Of a DNA stretch of 25,407 bases, positions 16,201 through 23,113 are shown one piece after another. The DNA is from Acholeplasmatales bacterium (GTDB lineage Bacteria; Bacillota_I; Bacilli_A; ML615J-28; CAG-313). The notes under the pieces are model-generated. The model was not told the origin of the DNA, ran no database searches, and worked only from the letters and a program-made list of their open reading frames with translations. The position numbers were made by a program, and so were the translations under genes. How positions within the stretch are numbered: the stretch's first letter is position 1; each line of letters opens with the position of its first letter. Where the stretch lies: contig DPOU01000010.1 in NCBI GenBank assembly GCA_003539625.1, positions 1 to 25,407 of the forward strand, read 5' to 3'.

Positions 16201-17239
16201 GTGGCATAATATAATCTATCCATTCATGATTTATCCAGTTAAGGGTATCACTATATAGATAATCATCATAGTGAGCAAAACCTCCTGTATTAGAATAAAG
16301 TGGGCTTATTAAATTACCTGATTCATCATAGCGTGGAGTTGATGAATAGCCACCATTTCTATATACATTAGAAGGAGATATACCAAGTTGTACACAACGA
16401 TTATTTGTAGTATTATAAGATCTTAAGTGATTTGATAAGTCTTCAATAAATAAATCAACTTGTTTTCTTCTAAAGTCACCTAAAGATAAACCTTCTGTGT
16501 TATATTTTTCACGGGTTTTAGAATCATCTGCTCCACTAATGTAAAAATAATCATCAAAGTGAATAGCATCAATATCATAGTTTTCAACAATCTCCATGCA
16601 TGTATCAACAATAAAATCTCTTACTTCAGGAATACCCGGATCAAGAATAATACTATTTCCTACTGTAATTAAATTATCAGGATTATTAGCTGGATTTACA
16701 CTTGGAAGGCTTCCTACGCTATTTGAAGGATTATCACCATTAGTTGAAACACGATAAGGGTTAAGCCAAGCATGGAATTCAATACCTCTACTATGGCACT
16801 CACTAATTAACCATTCAAGAGGATCGAATTTATCAAAATCAACATTGGCCCACCATCTTGCGCGAGGATTTAATTTTGAATTGTACATGGCATTGTTATG
16901 GGTTCTAATATGATAAATCATTGCGTTCATTCCCATTCTTACCATATTATCCATTACGGTTGTCATCATTTGTTTATATTGACTTTCATTTTGATAACTT
17001 TGAACGTCTCCCGCAAAATGACTAACCCAAGCAGCTCTTAGTTGATTTGTTGGGTAATTGTATTCAGACAATCTATAAACTTTTTCAGTGCTATTACGAT
17101 AGGTTAAATCACTACCACTACTTGTTGTTATCCCTACTAATGTGCCACTAGCGTTAGTAGTCTTATTTGGTATTATTGATATAACCATCAACATAAGCAT
17201 TAAAACAAACATTATTTTTTTTGTATATTTCACTTTCAA
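13187..17239 (-). CDS. Large secreted GHL10-family glycoside hydrolase with InlB-type repeat and C-terminal membrane anchor
   Basis: A 1350-residue exported protein. A signal peptide covers 1-30 (MKVKYTKKIMFVLMLMLMVI, then a TNASG-type cleavage area). The GHL10 (DUF187) TIM barrel spans about 60-435: LRAAWVSHF, HAWLNPYRVS, DPGIPEVRDFIVD, DAIHFDDYFY (224-233, likely active-site Asp) and YIMPQCYHS. Then come a fibronectin-like segment (about 460-550), two helical modules of the YxSLSDEDKAKV type (about 555-620 and 865-925), a beta-rich region (about 640-850), a long helical region (about 925-1250), an InlB B-repeat (GYTFLGWYNGDELF) and a C-terminal helix with basic end. There is no LPXTG motif. 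The start is TTG at 17239 or GTG at 17233; both have plausible GGAAGG spacing. Polysaccharide or peptidoglycan glycan is the likely substrate. Confidence 0.88.
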   Translation of the reverse strand: MKVKYTKKIMFVLMLMLMVISIIPNKTTNASGTLVGITTSSGSDLTYRNSTEKVYRLSEYNYPTNQLRAAWVSHFAGDVQSYQNESQYKQMMTTVMDNMVRMGMNAMIYHIRTHNNAMYNSKLNPRARWWANVDFDKFDPLEWLISECHSRGIEFHAWLNPYRVSTNGDNPSNSVGSLPSVNPANNPDNLITVGNSIILDPGIPEVRDFIVDTCMEIVENYDIDAIHFDDYFYISGADDSKTREKYNTEGLSLGDFRRKQVDLFIEDLSNHLRSYNTTNNRCVQLGISPSNVYRNGGYSSTPRYDESGNLISPLYSNTGGFAHYDDYLYSDTLNWINHEWIDYIMPQCYHSLENKYAPYADCIRWWSWAVRYKKVNLYAGLGIYKALEDDATWKAHTDEIKLQLLVSAQYEEFKGASFYKYASLLKSSNSVVSDAVNTISNDYWKKRIPGAVIPYYKSKLAKVAPENVKFDSGVISWDAVDNVRGYMVYKVPVDSVLDQNNYDYIYQYTTSTSVVTDNTVSYNYYVASVNLANEVSNPVLVNLELSYVAAIKMINDLPSTITYDQKANILQIRKYYESLSDEDKAKVLNIDKLVEAEKVISRYDVLSNKLDTYINSIDKHIKTDRVLPTDTYITLAYKNTSDAEKYNLTTGKRLKDYLAKTYITIIATIEYDNLTLSKNFDINIGYVGENQNGLFYRNDPSSMSEVDEGECGVGTTKHIGWSGHTVVVNNNVLFIAKDNYFEINDASQITRCNWASVAGTYVNKTGAKLSFTMGDAFESRSSNNDGFFIISNNKIKEISAGFDSTKTINLENDEAVVIVRYLDSTIEASPLVPVTQLEVGTKAYIDEETVASDEELAQVIIKLINDIETPITLSSEQAILKAKAAYENATQSVKSLVTNSNLLDTYYNEYLRLKSEKELTDYKNTKKNQLKNSVNLNDYSSANQAKITDIINETLNLIDSSTTTVEVDNNIKSATEKIAKIKTIAIEEKELQDYRNQYIQKIDDLIASYDVSDAVRKELNTYGDKFKKQIQNETSYSEINYIYTRVVATLREYFENAEIAKNEAKKAIDDYVAELNYSQKEMAEIAKKVTVTKATIDELASISEIRNYPEVFKEEVTDAHNKLQAKIQENIGKLNELPQSWYSDNQNQALKEIIANATTLLKEAGTIEEADKITEDYLEKGNSYITELRNKIDEAQKYFESKKIAYLPITNLVNLTKKKVFEVATIEEVVEITEEFDTTYNVLYSEYLDSLKVKVTFSNEGALKIVKIEKDTCITKPVDPTKEGYTFLGWYNGDELFDFNQKVTSDIQLVAKWEKIKKNNCNGNAIILRYVAILICLSMSIVVIKKHAFR

Positions 17240-17268
17240 GCCCTTCCTTTTGTTTTTTTTCTAACTTT

Positions 17269-17296
17269 ATTATAACATAATAGCAAAAATAACCAA
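17269..17296 (-). promoter_or_regulatory. Promoter of the GHL10-rsuA transcript
   Basis: Minus strand TGTTATAAT (extended -10, 17269-17277) with TTGGTT (17291-17296) as a fair -35 at 16-nt spacing. The leader is about 25 nt and holds GGAAGG. Confidence 0.65.
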
Positions 17297-17306
17297 AGAT
17301 TTTTGC
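17283..17306. promoter_or_regulatory. Perfect 8-bp dyad over the GHL10 -35 box
   Basis: GCAAAAAT (17283-17290) and ATTTTTGC (17299-17306) are perfect inverted copies with 8 nt between them, and the gap contains the -35 hexamer. The placement suits a repressor operator. No regulator can be named. Confidence 0.4.
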
Positions 17307-17317
17307 AAGCGTTTTTA
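17303..17317. promoter_or_regulatory. Catabolite-responsive-element-like (cre) site
   Basis: TTGCAAGCGTTTTTA matches 14 of 15 positions of the loose CcpA consensus WTGNAARCGNWWWCA, failing only at the C near the end. It lies just upstream of the GHL10 -35 and about 80 bp before the divergent tspO gene. CcpA control of a carbohydrate enzyme would be normal in Bacillota; no ccpA gene is in the window. Confidence 0.45.
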
Positions 17318-17395
17318 TAGTAAATTATGCCAATTTAGTATATTCATACATATTTGTTAAAATAACACATATACTTTACTAGAGGTATATATATT

Positions 17396-17860
17396 ATGAA
17401 ATGGTTTAAAAGAATTTGTTTATTTATTGTTACTATGTTTTTGCTTGCTTTGCCAACTTTAATTTTTAAAACTGATTTAGAATTCTATAATTCACTAGTA
17501 GGTCCAAAAATTCCACCTATCGTTTTTGTTATTGTTTGGTCAATAATTGATATATGTGTTAGTATCTTTTTTGTTTATACTTTTGAAAATAGAAAGAAAT
17601 ATAATAAAAAAGATTTATTTCGCACCTTTATCTTCTTAGCCTTAACATATTTATCTTACTTCATGTTCCCATACTTTTTCTTTGTTAAACATAGTTTATT
17701 TTTAGGTTACATCTTCTCTTTATTTAATTTATTGTTTGTTACCTTAACTTTGTTAGAATCACTATTATTAAATAAAAAGATTAGTTTGTTGTTACTTCCT
17801 TATTTTGCATGGGCAACTTTTGCGACGATACTTTCAATACTATTATATTTAAAGAATTAA
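17396..17860 (+). CDS. TspO/MBR-family membrane protein
   Basis: 154 residues with five hydrophobic segments, the TspO layout. Family landmarks: FYNSL (30-34, in place of WYxxL) followed by PPIVFVIVW (40-48), the mid-protein aromatic LTYLSYFMFPYFFF (82-95) and the C-terminal LLPYFAWATFAT (132-143), close to the usual PYLxWxxFA. TspO proteins bind tetrapyrroles or sterols and are linked to porphyrin handling and stress; a role here cannot be read from the sequence. Several of the Trp residues used for ligand binding elsewhere are replaced by Phe or Tyr, so binding may differ. AGAGGT lies 9 nt before the ATG; only a weak promoter (TTTAGT, 17 nt, TAAAAT) is visible. It is transcribed alone and ends at a strong hairpin. 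Confidence 0.78.
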   Translation: MKWFKRICLFIVTMFLLALPTLIFKTDLEFYNSLVGPKIPPIVFVIVWSIIDICVSIFFVYTFENRKKYNKKDLFRTFIFLALTYLSYFMFPYFFFVKHSLFLGYIFSLFNLLFVTLTLLESLLLNKKISLLLLPYFAWATFATILSILLYLKN

Positions 17861-17867
17861 AAAAAAC

Positions 17868-17893
17868 TCAACGATTTAATCGTTGAATTTTTT
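17868..17893. terminator. Bidirectional terminator between tspO and tldE
   Basis: TCAACGATT and AATCGTTGA (17868-17886) form an almost uninterrupted palindrome with an A-run before and a T-run after. It ends the tspO transcript (plus) and the peptidase operon (minus). Confidence 0.85.
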
Positions 17894-17898
17894 TGGTT

Positions 17899-19158
17899 CT
17901 ATAAAATATTTAAACTCTTTAATTTAATAGATTTAGGACCGTTATAGCCACTAATCTTTATTACTTCTTTTGATAATTCTAACTCATTAAGACATTTTTT
18001 ATAACTACCACTAAATGAGATACCACTAACAGGATATGTTGTATCATCACTATGATATATGGCAAGTCTAATTTCACCACCAATGTAATCGTTGTAAACA
18101 TCAATTTGAATGCCTGATAAAGCTATTATTTCTAAATATTTACCTTTACATAGAGCTTCTTTAGTTTTTTTACCTTTTGCTACTTGTAATTCATCGGCAT
18201 TTCCACTAGGAGTTAAACCTAAATATTGACCAAATTGGCTACTACCATAGTAGTTAACTAATCTACCATCTTCAATTACTTGATGCTTGTGAAGAATTAT
18301 ACCATCACTATCAAAAGCATTGGCACTGCTTGATGGCGCAAATGCAATGTTAAGTTTAGTTTTTGCGTCATCTGACTGAATCATATCATTTATTTTTTTA
18401 TCAGTACTACCATTATATACTGAAGAATATGAATAGTCTGCTATTGCATTATAGAAGAATTCTTCAACATCATGATTATTTAAAACGATATCAATTGTAG
18501 CTACATTTTCAAGTTTTTTGGCATTATATCTTGCTTCAACATCTTTTATAGCATTCTTAGCATCTTCAGTTATTTGGTTTTTATCATATGATAGATATTT
18601 ATAATTTTTATATAATTCTACTTTATCATTTGGACCATCATAAGAAGGAATAGCTTCTATTTCAATGTTATGGATTGTTTTAGTTAGATCCACACCATTT
18701 GAGTTAACTAAATGAGAAATTTTGGTATTTAAGAATATTTCTAATGCATTAAATTTAGCATTGTCAGTCTTTTCGTTATTGAATATTGTGGCAATTTCTT
18801 CAATGATTTCAACAGGTTTTTCGTTTATTGGTTTACTATTAAATGTTTTTTTCTTTTCACCTTTTACTAATTCAAATGGTTTGTTCTTAACAAACTTTGC
18901 GGCAAAAATAGCTTCATTTATTTTTTCCATTAAGGCTTTTTTTGTTAAATTGTGGCTAACTATGAAACTAGATGTTCCTAAATATTCACCATTATTATGG
19001 TATATTGTAACAATAGCTTCTTTAGTTTCAACTAATCGCACGGTCTCTAATTTTCCTAGAACATAGAATGCTTGATTTGATTGTTCAGTATTTTCTATTA
19101 CTTTATAACCACTTATTTCTTGTATTTCTTTTAATACTTTTACTATTTGTTTTATCAT
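17899..19158 (-). CDS. tldE: TldE/PmbA-family subunit of the TldD/E protease
   Basis: A 419-residue partner of TldD. It shares the TldD/PmbA fold but lacks the HExxxH zinc motif, as expected for the non-catalytic half of the heterodimer. Recognisable parts are the N-terminal beta-rich region, EAIPSYDGPNDKVEL, YNAKKLENVATIDIVLN, the Gly-rich ANAFDSDGIILH, and the C-terminal YNDYIGGEIRLAIYH with PVSGISFSGSYKK. In E. coli the pair trims the leader of microcin B17 and degrades CcdA; it acts on unfolded peptides. A longer frame opens at 19185, but the ATG at 19158 has GAAGGTG 8 nt upstream and overlaps the tldD stop as ATGA, the usual coupled arrangement. It is the last gene of the operon. No peptide precursor gene is nearby. 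Confidence 0.9.
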   Translation of the reverse strand: MIKQIVKVLKEIQEISGYKVIENTEQSNQAFYVLGKLETVRLVETKEAIVTIYHNNGEYLGTSSFIVSHNLTKKALMEKINEAIFAAKFVKNKPFELVKGEKKKTFNSKPINEKPVEIIEEIATIFNNEKTDNAKFNALEIFLNTKISHLVNSNGVDLTKTIHNIEIEAIPSYDGPNDKVELYKNYKYLSYDKNQITEDAKNAIKDVEARYNAKKLENVATIDIVLNNHDVEEFFYNAIADYSYSSVYNGSTDKKINDMIQSDDAKTKLNIAFAPSSSANAFDSDGIILHKHQVIEDGRLVNYYGSSQFGQYLGLTPSGNADELQVAKGKKTKEALCKGKYLEIIALSGIQIDVYNDYIGGEIRLAIYHSDDTTYPVSGISFSGSYKKCLNELELSKEVIKISGYNGPKSIKLKSLNIL

Positions 19159-20564
19159 CCTATTTTCACCTTCGCTTTCAAGCATGCTCCACCATCACTT
19201 ACGCGCACCCATTCTTTGTAACCTTTACCACATGAGCCACTTCCGGTAACAACTACGTCTTTAGAAATCATGCTGATTGATGTTAATAAGTCAATTACGT
19301 ATCCACTCATTACAACTGGAGAAATGATATTACCAGTAAATTTACCATCTTTTATTTCTTTACCATATAATGCGGTACATTGAATACCCCAGTTTTTAGG
19401 ATCTTCCATACCATTATTAGTATCAAATATCATATATCCATAATCTACACTTGCAACCATTTCTTCTAAAGTGTTAGTGCCACCTTCAAAGAATGTGTTA
19501 GTCATTCTAGTGTATGCCTTACGTTTGTATGATTGTCTACGACCATTTCCAGTAGGTATAGTACCAAGTTCAGCAGCTGATAAAGCATCAGATATACCAG
19601 TTTTTAAAACACCCTTATCAATGATTAATGTATCATGAGCTAACACACCATCATCATCAAAAAAGTATGAAGCTGCTGATAGAGTTGAAGACGCACCATC
19701 ATGCATACTTACAAGTTCTGAAGCAACATATTTATTAATATATTCTTTTGACTTAGCTCTATCCTTTACAAACATATCCATTTCAACACCATGACCAAAT
19801 GCTTCATGAGCAATTAAACCAGTAATTGATGGATTAGTAATAACCGTATAAACACCAGGAACAGGAGGCTTAGCTTTCAAAAGTAAAACAGCTGTAGTTG
19901 TTGCGTAAGTTAATAAATTATCAATATCGTTTATACCTTCTTCTAAACTAGGATATCCATTACCTGCATAGCAATCTTTAAAATTATCTTCTTCCTTGGC
20001 AAGTGCTAAGCACGTAACATTAGTCCAAGTATAATATTGCGTTAATTCACGATGTTTCGATATAAACATTTTAGATGTTTCATTACATTCAACTGCTAAG
20101 TTTATATTTACTAACTTTTGACCTTTTTTTAAGTATTCATTTACTTTATTTTTAGCTATATCAATTATTTCATCTACTTTGTAATCTTTACCAGGATTTT
20201 TTCTAACAAAAGCTTTTTGAAGAGTTTCATCGGCTATAAGATTAGAATTTACAATTGTTGATGTATATGATGTATTAGCTAAACACTTTACTTTTTCAAC
20301 AACTTCATTTAAATTTTTTTCGTTAATTTCGTTAATTGAATATTCAGTATATAAGTTTTTGCCTCTTACTCTAATTACAAATCCTGATTCAGTTAATGAA
20401 CTAGGATTAACGCTAGTAACGTTTTTATTTACTCTTACTGATGTTCCTTTAACATCAGTAGCTAGGCAACTGGCATATTCAAATTCTTCGCCTAGTCTTT
20501 TTATTAACTCTTTGATGAGTTCTTTTTTCTTTTTTAAATAGTTTGAAAATTTATTTGTATACAT
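19155..20564 (-). CDS. tldD: TldD-family zinc metalloprotease
   Basis: The catalytic half of the TldD/TldE protease, 469 residues, cytosolic. The zinc motif HEAFGH is at 253-258 inside ITGLIAHEAFGHGVEMDMF. The C-terminal GSCGKG (Cys445 region) matches the position of the TldD cysteine zinc ligand. SGYVIDLLTSISMIS just before it, and the YDTNNGMEDPKNWG-like segment, are also typical. The AAAGGAG site 6 nt before the ATG is among the best in the window, suggesting high translation. It stops with TGA overlapping the tldE ATG. A gap of 38 nt separates it from the M18 gene, with no terminator, so it belongs to the same transcript. Physiological substrate is unknown; general peptide turnover fits the neighbours. 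Confidence 0.93.
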   Translation of the reverse strand: MYTNKFSNYLKKKKELIKELIKRLGEEFEYASCLATDVKGTSVRVNKNVTSVNPSSLTESGFVIRVRGKNLYTEYSINEINEKNLNEVVEKVKCLANTSYTSTIVNSNLIADETLQKAFVRKNPGKDYKVDEIIDIAKNKVNEYLKKGQKLVNINLAVECNETSKMFISKHRELTQYYTWTNVTCLALAKEEDNFKDCYAGNGYPSLEEGINDIDNLLTYATTTAVLLLKAKPPVPGVYTVITNPSITGLIAHEAFGHGVEMDMFVKDRAKSKEYINKYVASELVSMHDGASSTLSAASYFFDDDGVLAHDTLIIDKGVLKTGISDALSAAELGTIPTGNGRRQSYKRKAYTRMTNTFFEGGTNTLEEMVASVDYGYMIFDTNNGMEDPKNWGIQCTALYGKEIKDGKFTGNIISPVVMSGYVIDLLTSISMISKDVVVTGSGSCGKGYKEWVRVSDGGACLKAKVKIG

Positions 20565-20602
20565 TTTTTCTCCTTTCTATATAGGAAATTTTCGAATATC
20601 TA

Positions 20603-21868
20603 TTATTCTATTATTGTTGTATCATTTATTTTATTTATTGATAACTCAAAATATTTTTTAATGACATTTATCATTGAGTTAAAATCTAAAACACCTGCAG
20701 TTTCAAGAGTAGAATGCATAGCAAGTTGTGCTAAACCAATATCAACACTTGGGATACTTAAATGGCCTAGTGAAATGGCACCAAGTGTACTTCCTCCTCT
20801 TTGGTCACTACGATTTGTATAATCTTGATAATCAACATTTGCTAGTTTGCATATCTTTTTAAACACTGCTTCGCTATAGGCATCAGTAGTGTAACTTAAA
20901 CCTGCTTGATGTTTAATAACTACACCCTTATTCATATATACTCTATTAGTAGGATCAGCTTTTTCTGGATGATTTGGATGTACCGCATGCGCATTATCAC
21001 TAGATACTATAAATGACTTAGAAATAGTTTTTCGTGTATCTAGCTTCAAAGAACTAATTATTTCATTAACAGTATCAATCAAGAAAGTTGAATCAGCACC
21101 ATTATTAGAGCGACTACCAACTTCTTCATTATTAAATACTGCACATAATGAAATTGCTTTAGCATCTGATTCAATTAGTGCTTTTATTGATGTATATGCA
21201 CATTCTAAATCATCAAGTCTACTAGATAATATATATTCATTGCTTGCGCCAACAAGACGTGCTTCTTCCTTATTATATAAGAACAAATCATAAGAAACAA
21301 CTTCTTCACTTCCGACATATTTTTTTAGAATGCTATCAAATGACGTTGAACTATTTCCAAATAGTGGTAACATATCTATTTGCATATTGGGATTAAATTC
21401 ACCACTTCTATTTAGGTGAATTGCTACACTTGGGATTACTAAAGTTTCATCAAAGTTAACTAGGTGTTCTTTTACGCTATTTTCACTTTGTGTATATACT
21501 CTCCCCGCAACACCTAATGGTCGGTCAAACCAACTATAAGTTATCATTCCACCATAACCTTCGGTATTTAACTTGCAGAAATCATTAGTTGTATCAATAA
21601 CTACACCATTTGGTTTAACTTTGAAAGATGGAGAATCGCTATGACTTGCAACAATGTTGAAACCTACATTAGTTGTTGATTTAGGTACTTTAAAAGCAAT
21701 TATACTAGATGTATTTCTTATAACATAATAGCTACAACCTGGTTCTAATTCCCAACTACAATCTTCAGTTAATTTCTTAAAATTTGCTTTTTCTAGCATT
21801 CCTTCTAGATTTTTTATTGCATGAAATGCGGTATAAGACTTATTAATAAAATCTATGAATTGTTTCAT
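20603..21868 (-). CDS. M18-family aspartyl aminopeptidase
   Basis: A 421-residue cytosolic di-zinc aminopeptidase of family M18, removing N-terminal Asp or Glu (and sometimes other residues) from peptides. All expected metal ligands are in place: His76 in VASHSDSPSFKVKP, Asp219 in SSRLDDLECA, Glu248-Glu249 in FNNEEVGSRS, Asp291 in SSDNAHAVHPNHP and His385 in AMHSTLETAG. GGSTLGAI (358-365) is the usual conserved loop. Its ATG follows the stop of the M29 gene with no gap (TAA then ATG) and only a weak GTGAT ahead, so it relies on coupled translation. A close match to bacterial ApeB; the exact specificity is inferred. Confidence 0.94.
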   Translation of the reverse strand: MKQFIDFINKSYTAFHAIKNLEGMLEKANFKKLTEDCSWELEPGCSYYVIRNTSSIIAFKVPKSTTNVGFNIVASHSDSPSFKVKPNGVVIDTTNDFCKLNTEGYGGMITYSWFDRPLGVAGRVYTQSENSVKEHLVNFDETLVIPSVAIHLNRSGEFNPNMQIDMLPLFGNSSTSFDSILKKYVGSEEVVSYDLFLYNKEEARLVGASNEYILSSRLDDLECAYTSIKALIESDAKAISLCAVFNNEEVGSRSNNGADSTFLIDTVNEIISSLKLDTRKTISKSFIVSSDNAHAVHPNHPEKADPTNRVYMNKGVVIKHQAGLSYTTDAYSEAVFKKICKLANVDYQDYTNRSDQRGGSTLGAISLGHLSIPSVDIGLAQLAMHSTLETAGVLDFNSMINVIKKYFELSINKINDTTIIE

Positions 21869-23113
21869 TTATATCACAAAATTTCCTTTCTCAAATATTA
21901 CAACTTCTTTTCCATCATGAGTTGTTCCGACAATTTGCATATCAGCTGAACCAAACATAAAATCAACATGTGTAATTGAAACATTATAGCCAATCTTTTT
22001 TAATTCTTCAATGCTCATTGTAGTTCCGCCAACAACATTCATAGAATATGCATTTCCTAATGCTAAATGGCAAGATGCATTTTCATCAAATAAAGTATCA
22101 TTAAATAATATATTTAAATTTGATATTGGTGAATTATTAGAAATTAAAGCGACTTCTCCAAGTCTTGATGAACCTTCATCTAGTTCAACTAAGCTCTTCA
22201 ACGCTTCATATCCTTCTTTTGCATTATAGTCTACAACTTTACCATCTTTGAATACAAAATAGAAATCACGTATTAAATTACCTTGATAATTTAATGGTTT
22301 TGTGCTAAATACTTTACCATTTACGCCATTTCTGTGAGGCATTGTGAATACTTCCTCAGTAGGAATATTAGGAACAAAATAAATACCATTGCCACCATTT
22401 TCTCCACCACCTGCCCATATATGGTTTTCAACTAATTCAACTTCTAAATCAGTTCCAAGTTGGTTCTTAAAATGTAATTTTTTAAAATTATAATCATTCA
22501 TAATTTTACTATGGTCTTCTAGGGTTTTTGTATGTTTCTTCCATTCTTCAGCTGGATCTTTGTCAATACTTACTCTAGATGTATACATTATAGCTTCAAA
22601 TAGTTTATCCCACGCTTCATCAAGAGGGAGGTCAGGAAAAACCGTTTTGCACCATTCATCATTAGGGTATGCGACAATGGTCCATTGCGATTTACTTGAA
22701 CCATAATGTTCCTGGAAAAAGTGTGTTTTAGGTCCTATTGCCCTATTTGCAAGCATTACTCTTCCCATATCTACTCCTCTCATACCATGAGGATTGCGTG
22801 AATCAATTGAAATTCTACATGCATTATTTTCAACAAAATATTTCATTCTTGCTAGTTGAAAATCTTCAATTTCTTGTAAAGTTTCATCTTTAGCATATGT
22901 ATAATAGTTTCTAGTTAATTCATCATCATTCCAATCTATATATACTTTTTTTGCGCCAACAAGATATGCTTCCTTTTGGATTTTTTTTGCTAGTACACTT
23001 GCGTGTAGTGGTGATGATATAACTAAAATTTGATCTTTTTGGACATTAGCACCTACTCTAACTGCTAATGTTGCAAGTTTATCGATTAATAATTCTTTTG
23101 TTTTATTATCCAT
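21869..23113 (-). CDS. M29-family aminopeptidase (AmpS/PepS type)
   Basis: A 414-residue metallo-aminopeptidase of family M29 with broad specificity. Seen: the Gly-rich WAGGGENGGNG, the ligand motif NIPTEEVFTMPH, LGEVALISNNSPI, ASCHLALGNAY and the C-terminal HVDFMFGSADMQIVG, which together provide the Glu, His and Asp metal ligands of the family. A longer frame opens at 23149 with an ATG inside the ABC-F gene and no ribosome binding site. The ATG at 23113 has GGGAG 7 nt upstream and overlaps the ABC-F stop by 8 bp, so it is the start. It is followed with no gap by the M18 gene. Together with TldD/E it makes this operon a cytosolic peptide-breakdown unit. Confidence 0.93.
   Translation of the reverse strand: MDNKTKELLIDKLATLAVRVGANVQKDQILVISSPLHASVLAKKIQKEAYLVGAKKVYIDWNDDELTRNYYTYAKDETLQEIEDFQLARMKYFVENNACRISIDSRNPHGMRGVDMGRVMLANRAIGPKTHFFQEHYGSSKSQWTIVAYPNDEWCKTVFPDLPLDEAWDKLFEAIMYTSRVSIDKDPAEEWKKHTKTLEDHSKIMNDYNFKKLHFKNQLGTDLEVELVENHIWAGGGENGGNGIYFVPNIPTEEVFTMPHRNGVNGKVFSTKPLNYQGNLIRDFYFVFKDGKVVDYNAKEGYEALKSLVELDEGSSRLGEVALISNNSPISNLNILFNDTLFDENASCHLALGNAYSMNVVGGTTMSIEELKKIGYNVSITHVDFMFGSADMQIVGTTHDGKEVVIFEKGNFVI

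Noticed and set aside
19155..20564. RiPP or bacteriocin maturation cluster based on TldD/E
   Set aside because: No precursor peptide, cyclodehydratase or exporter gene is nearby; the neighbours are general aminopeptidases.
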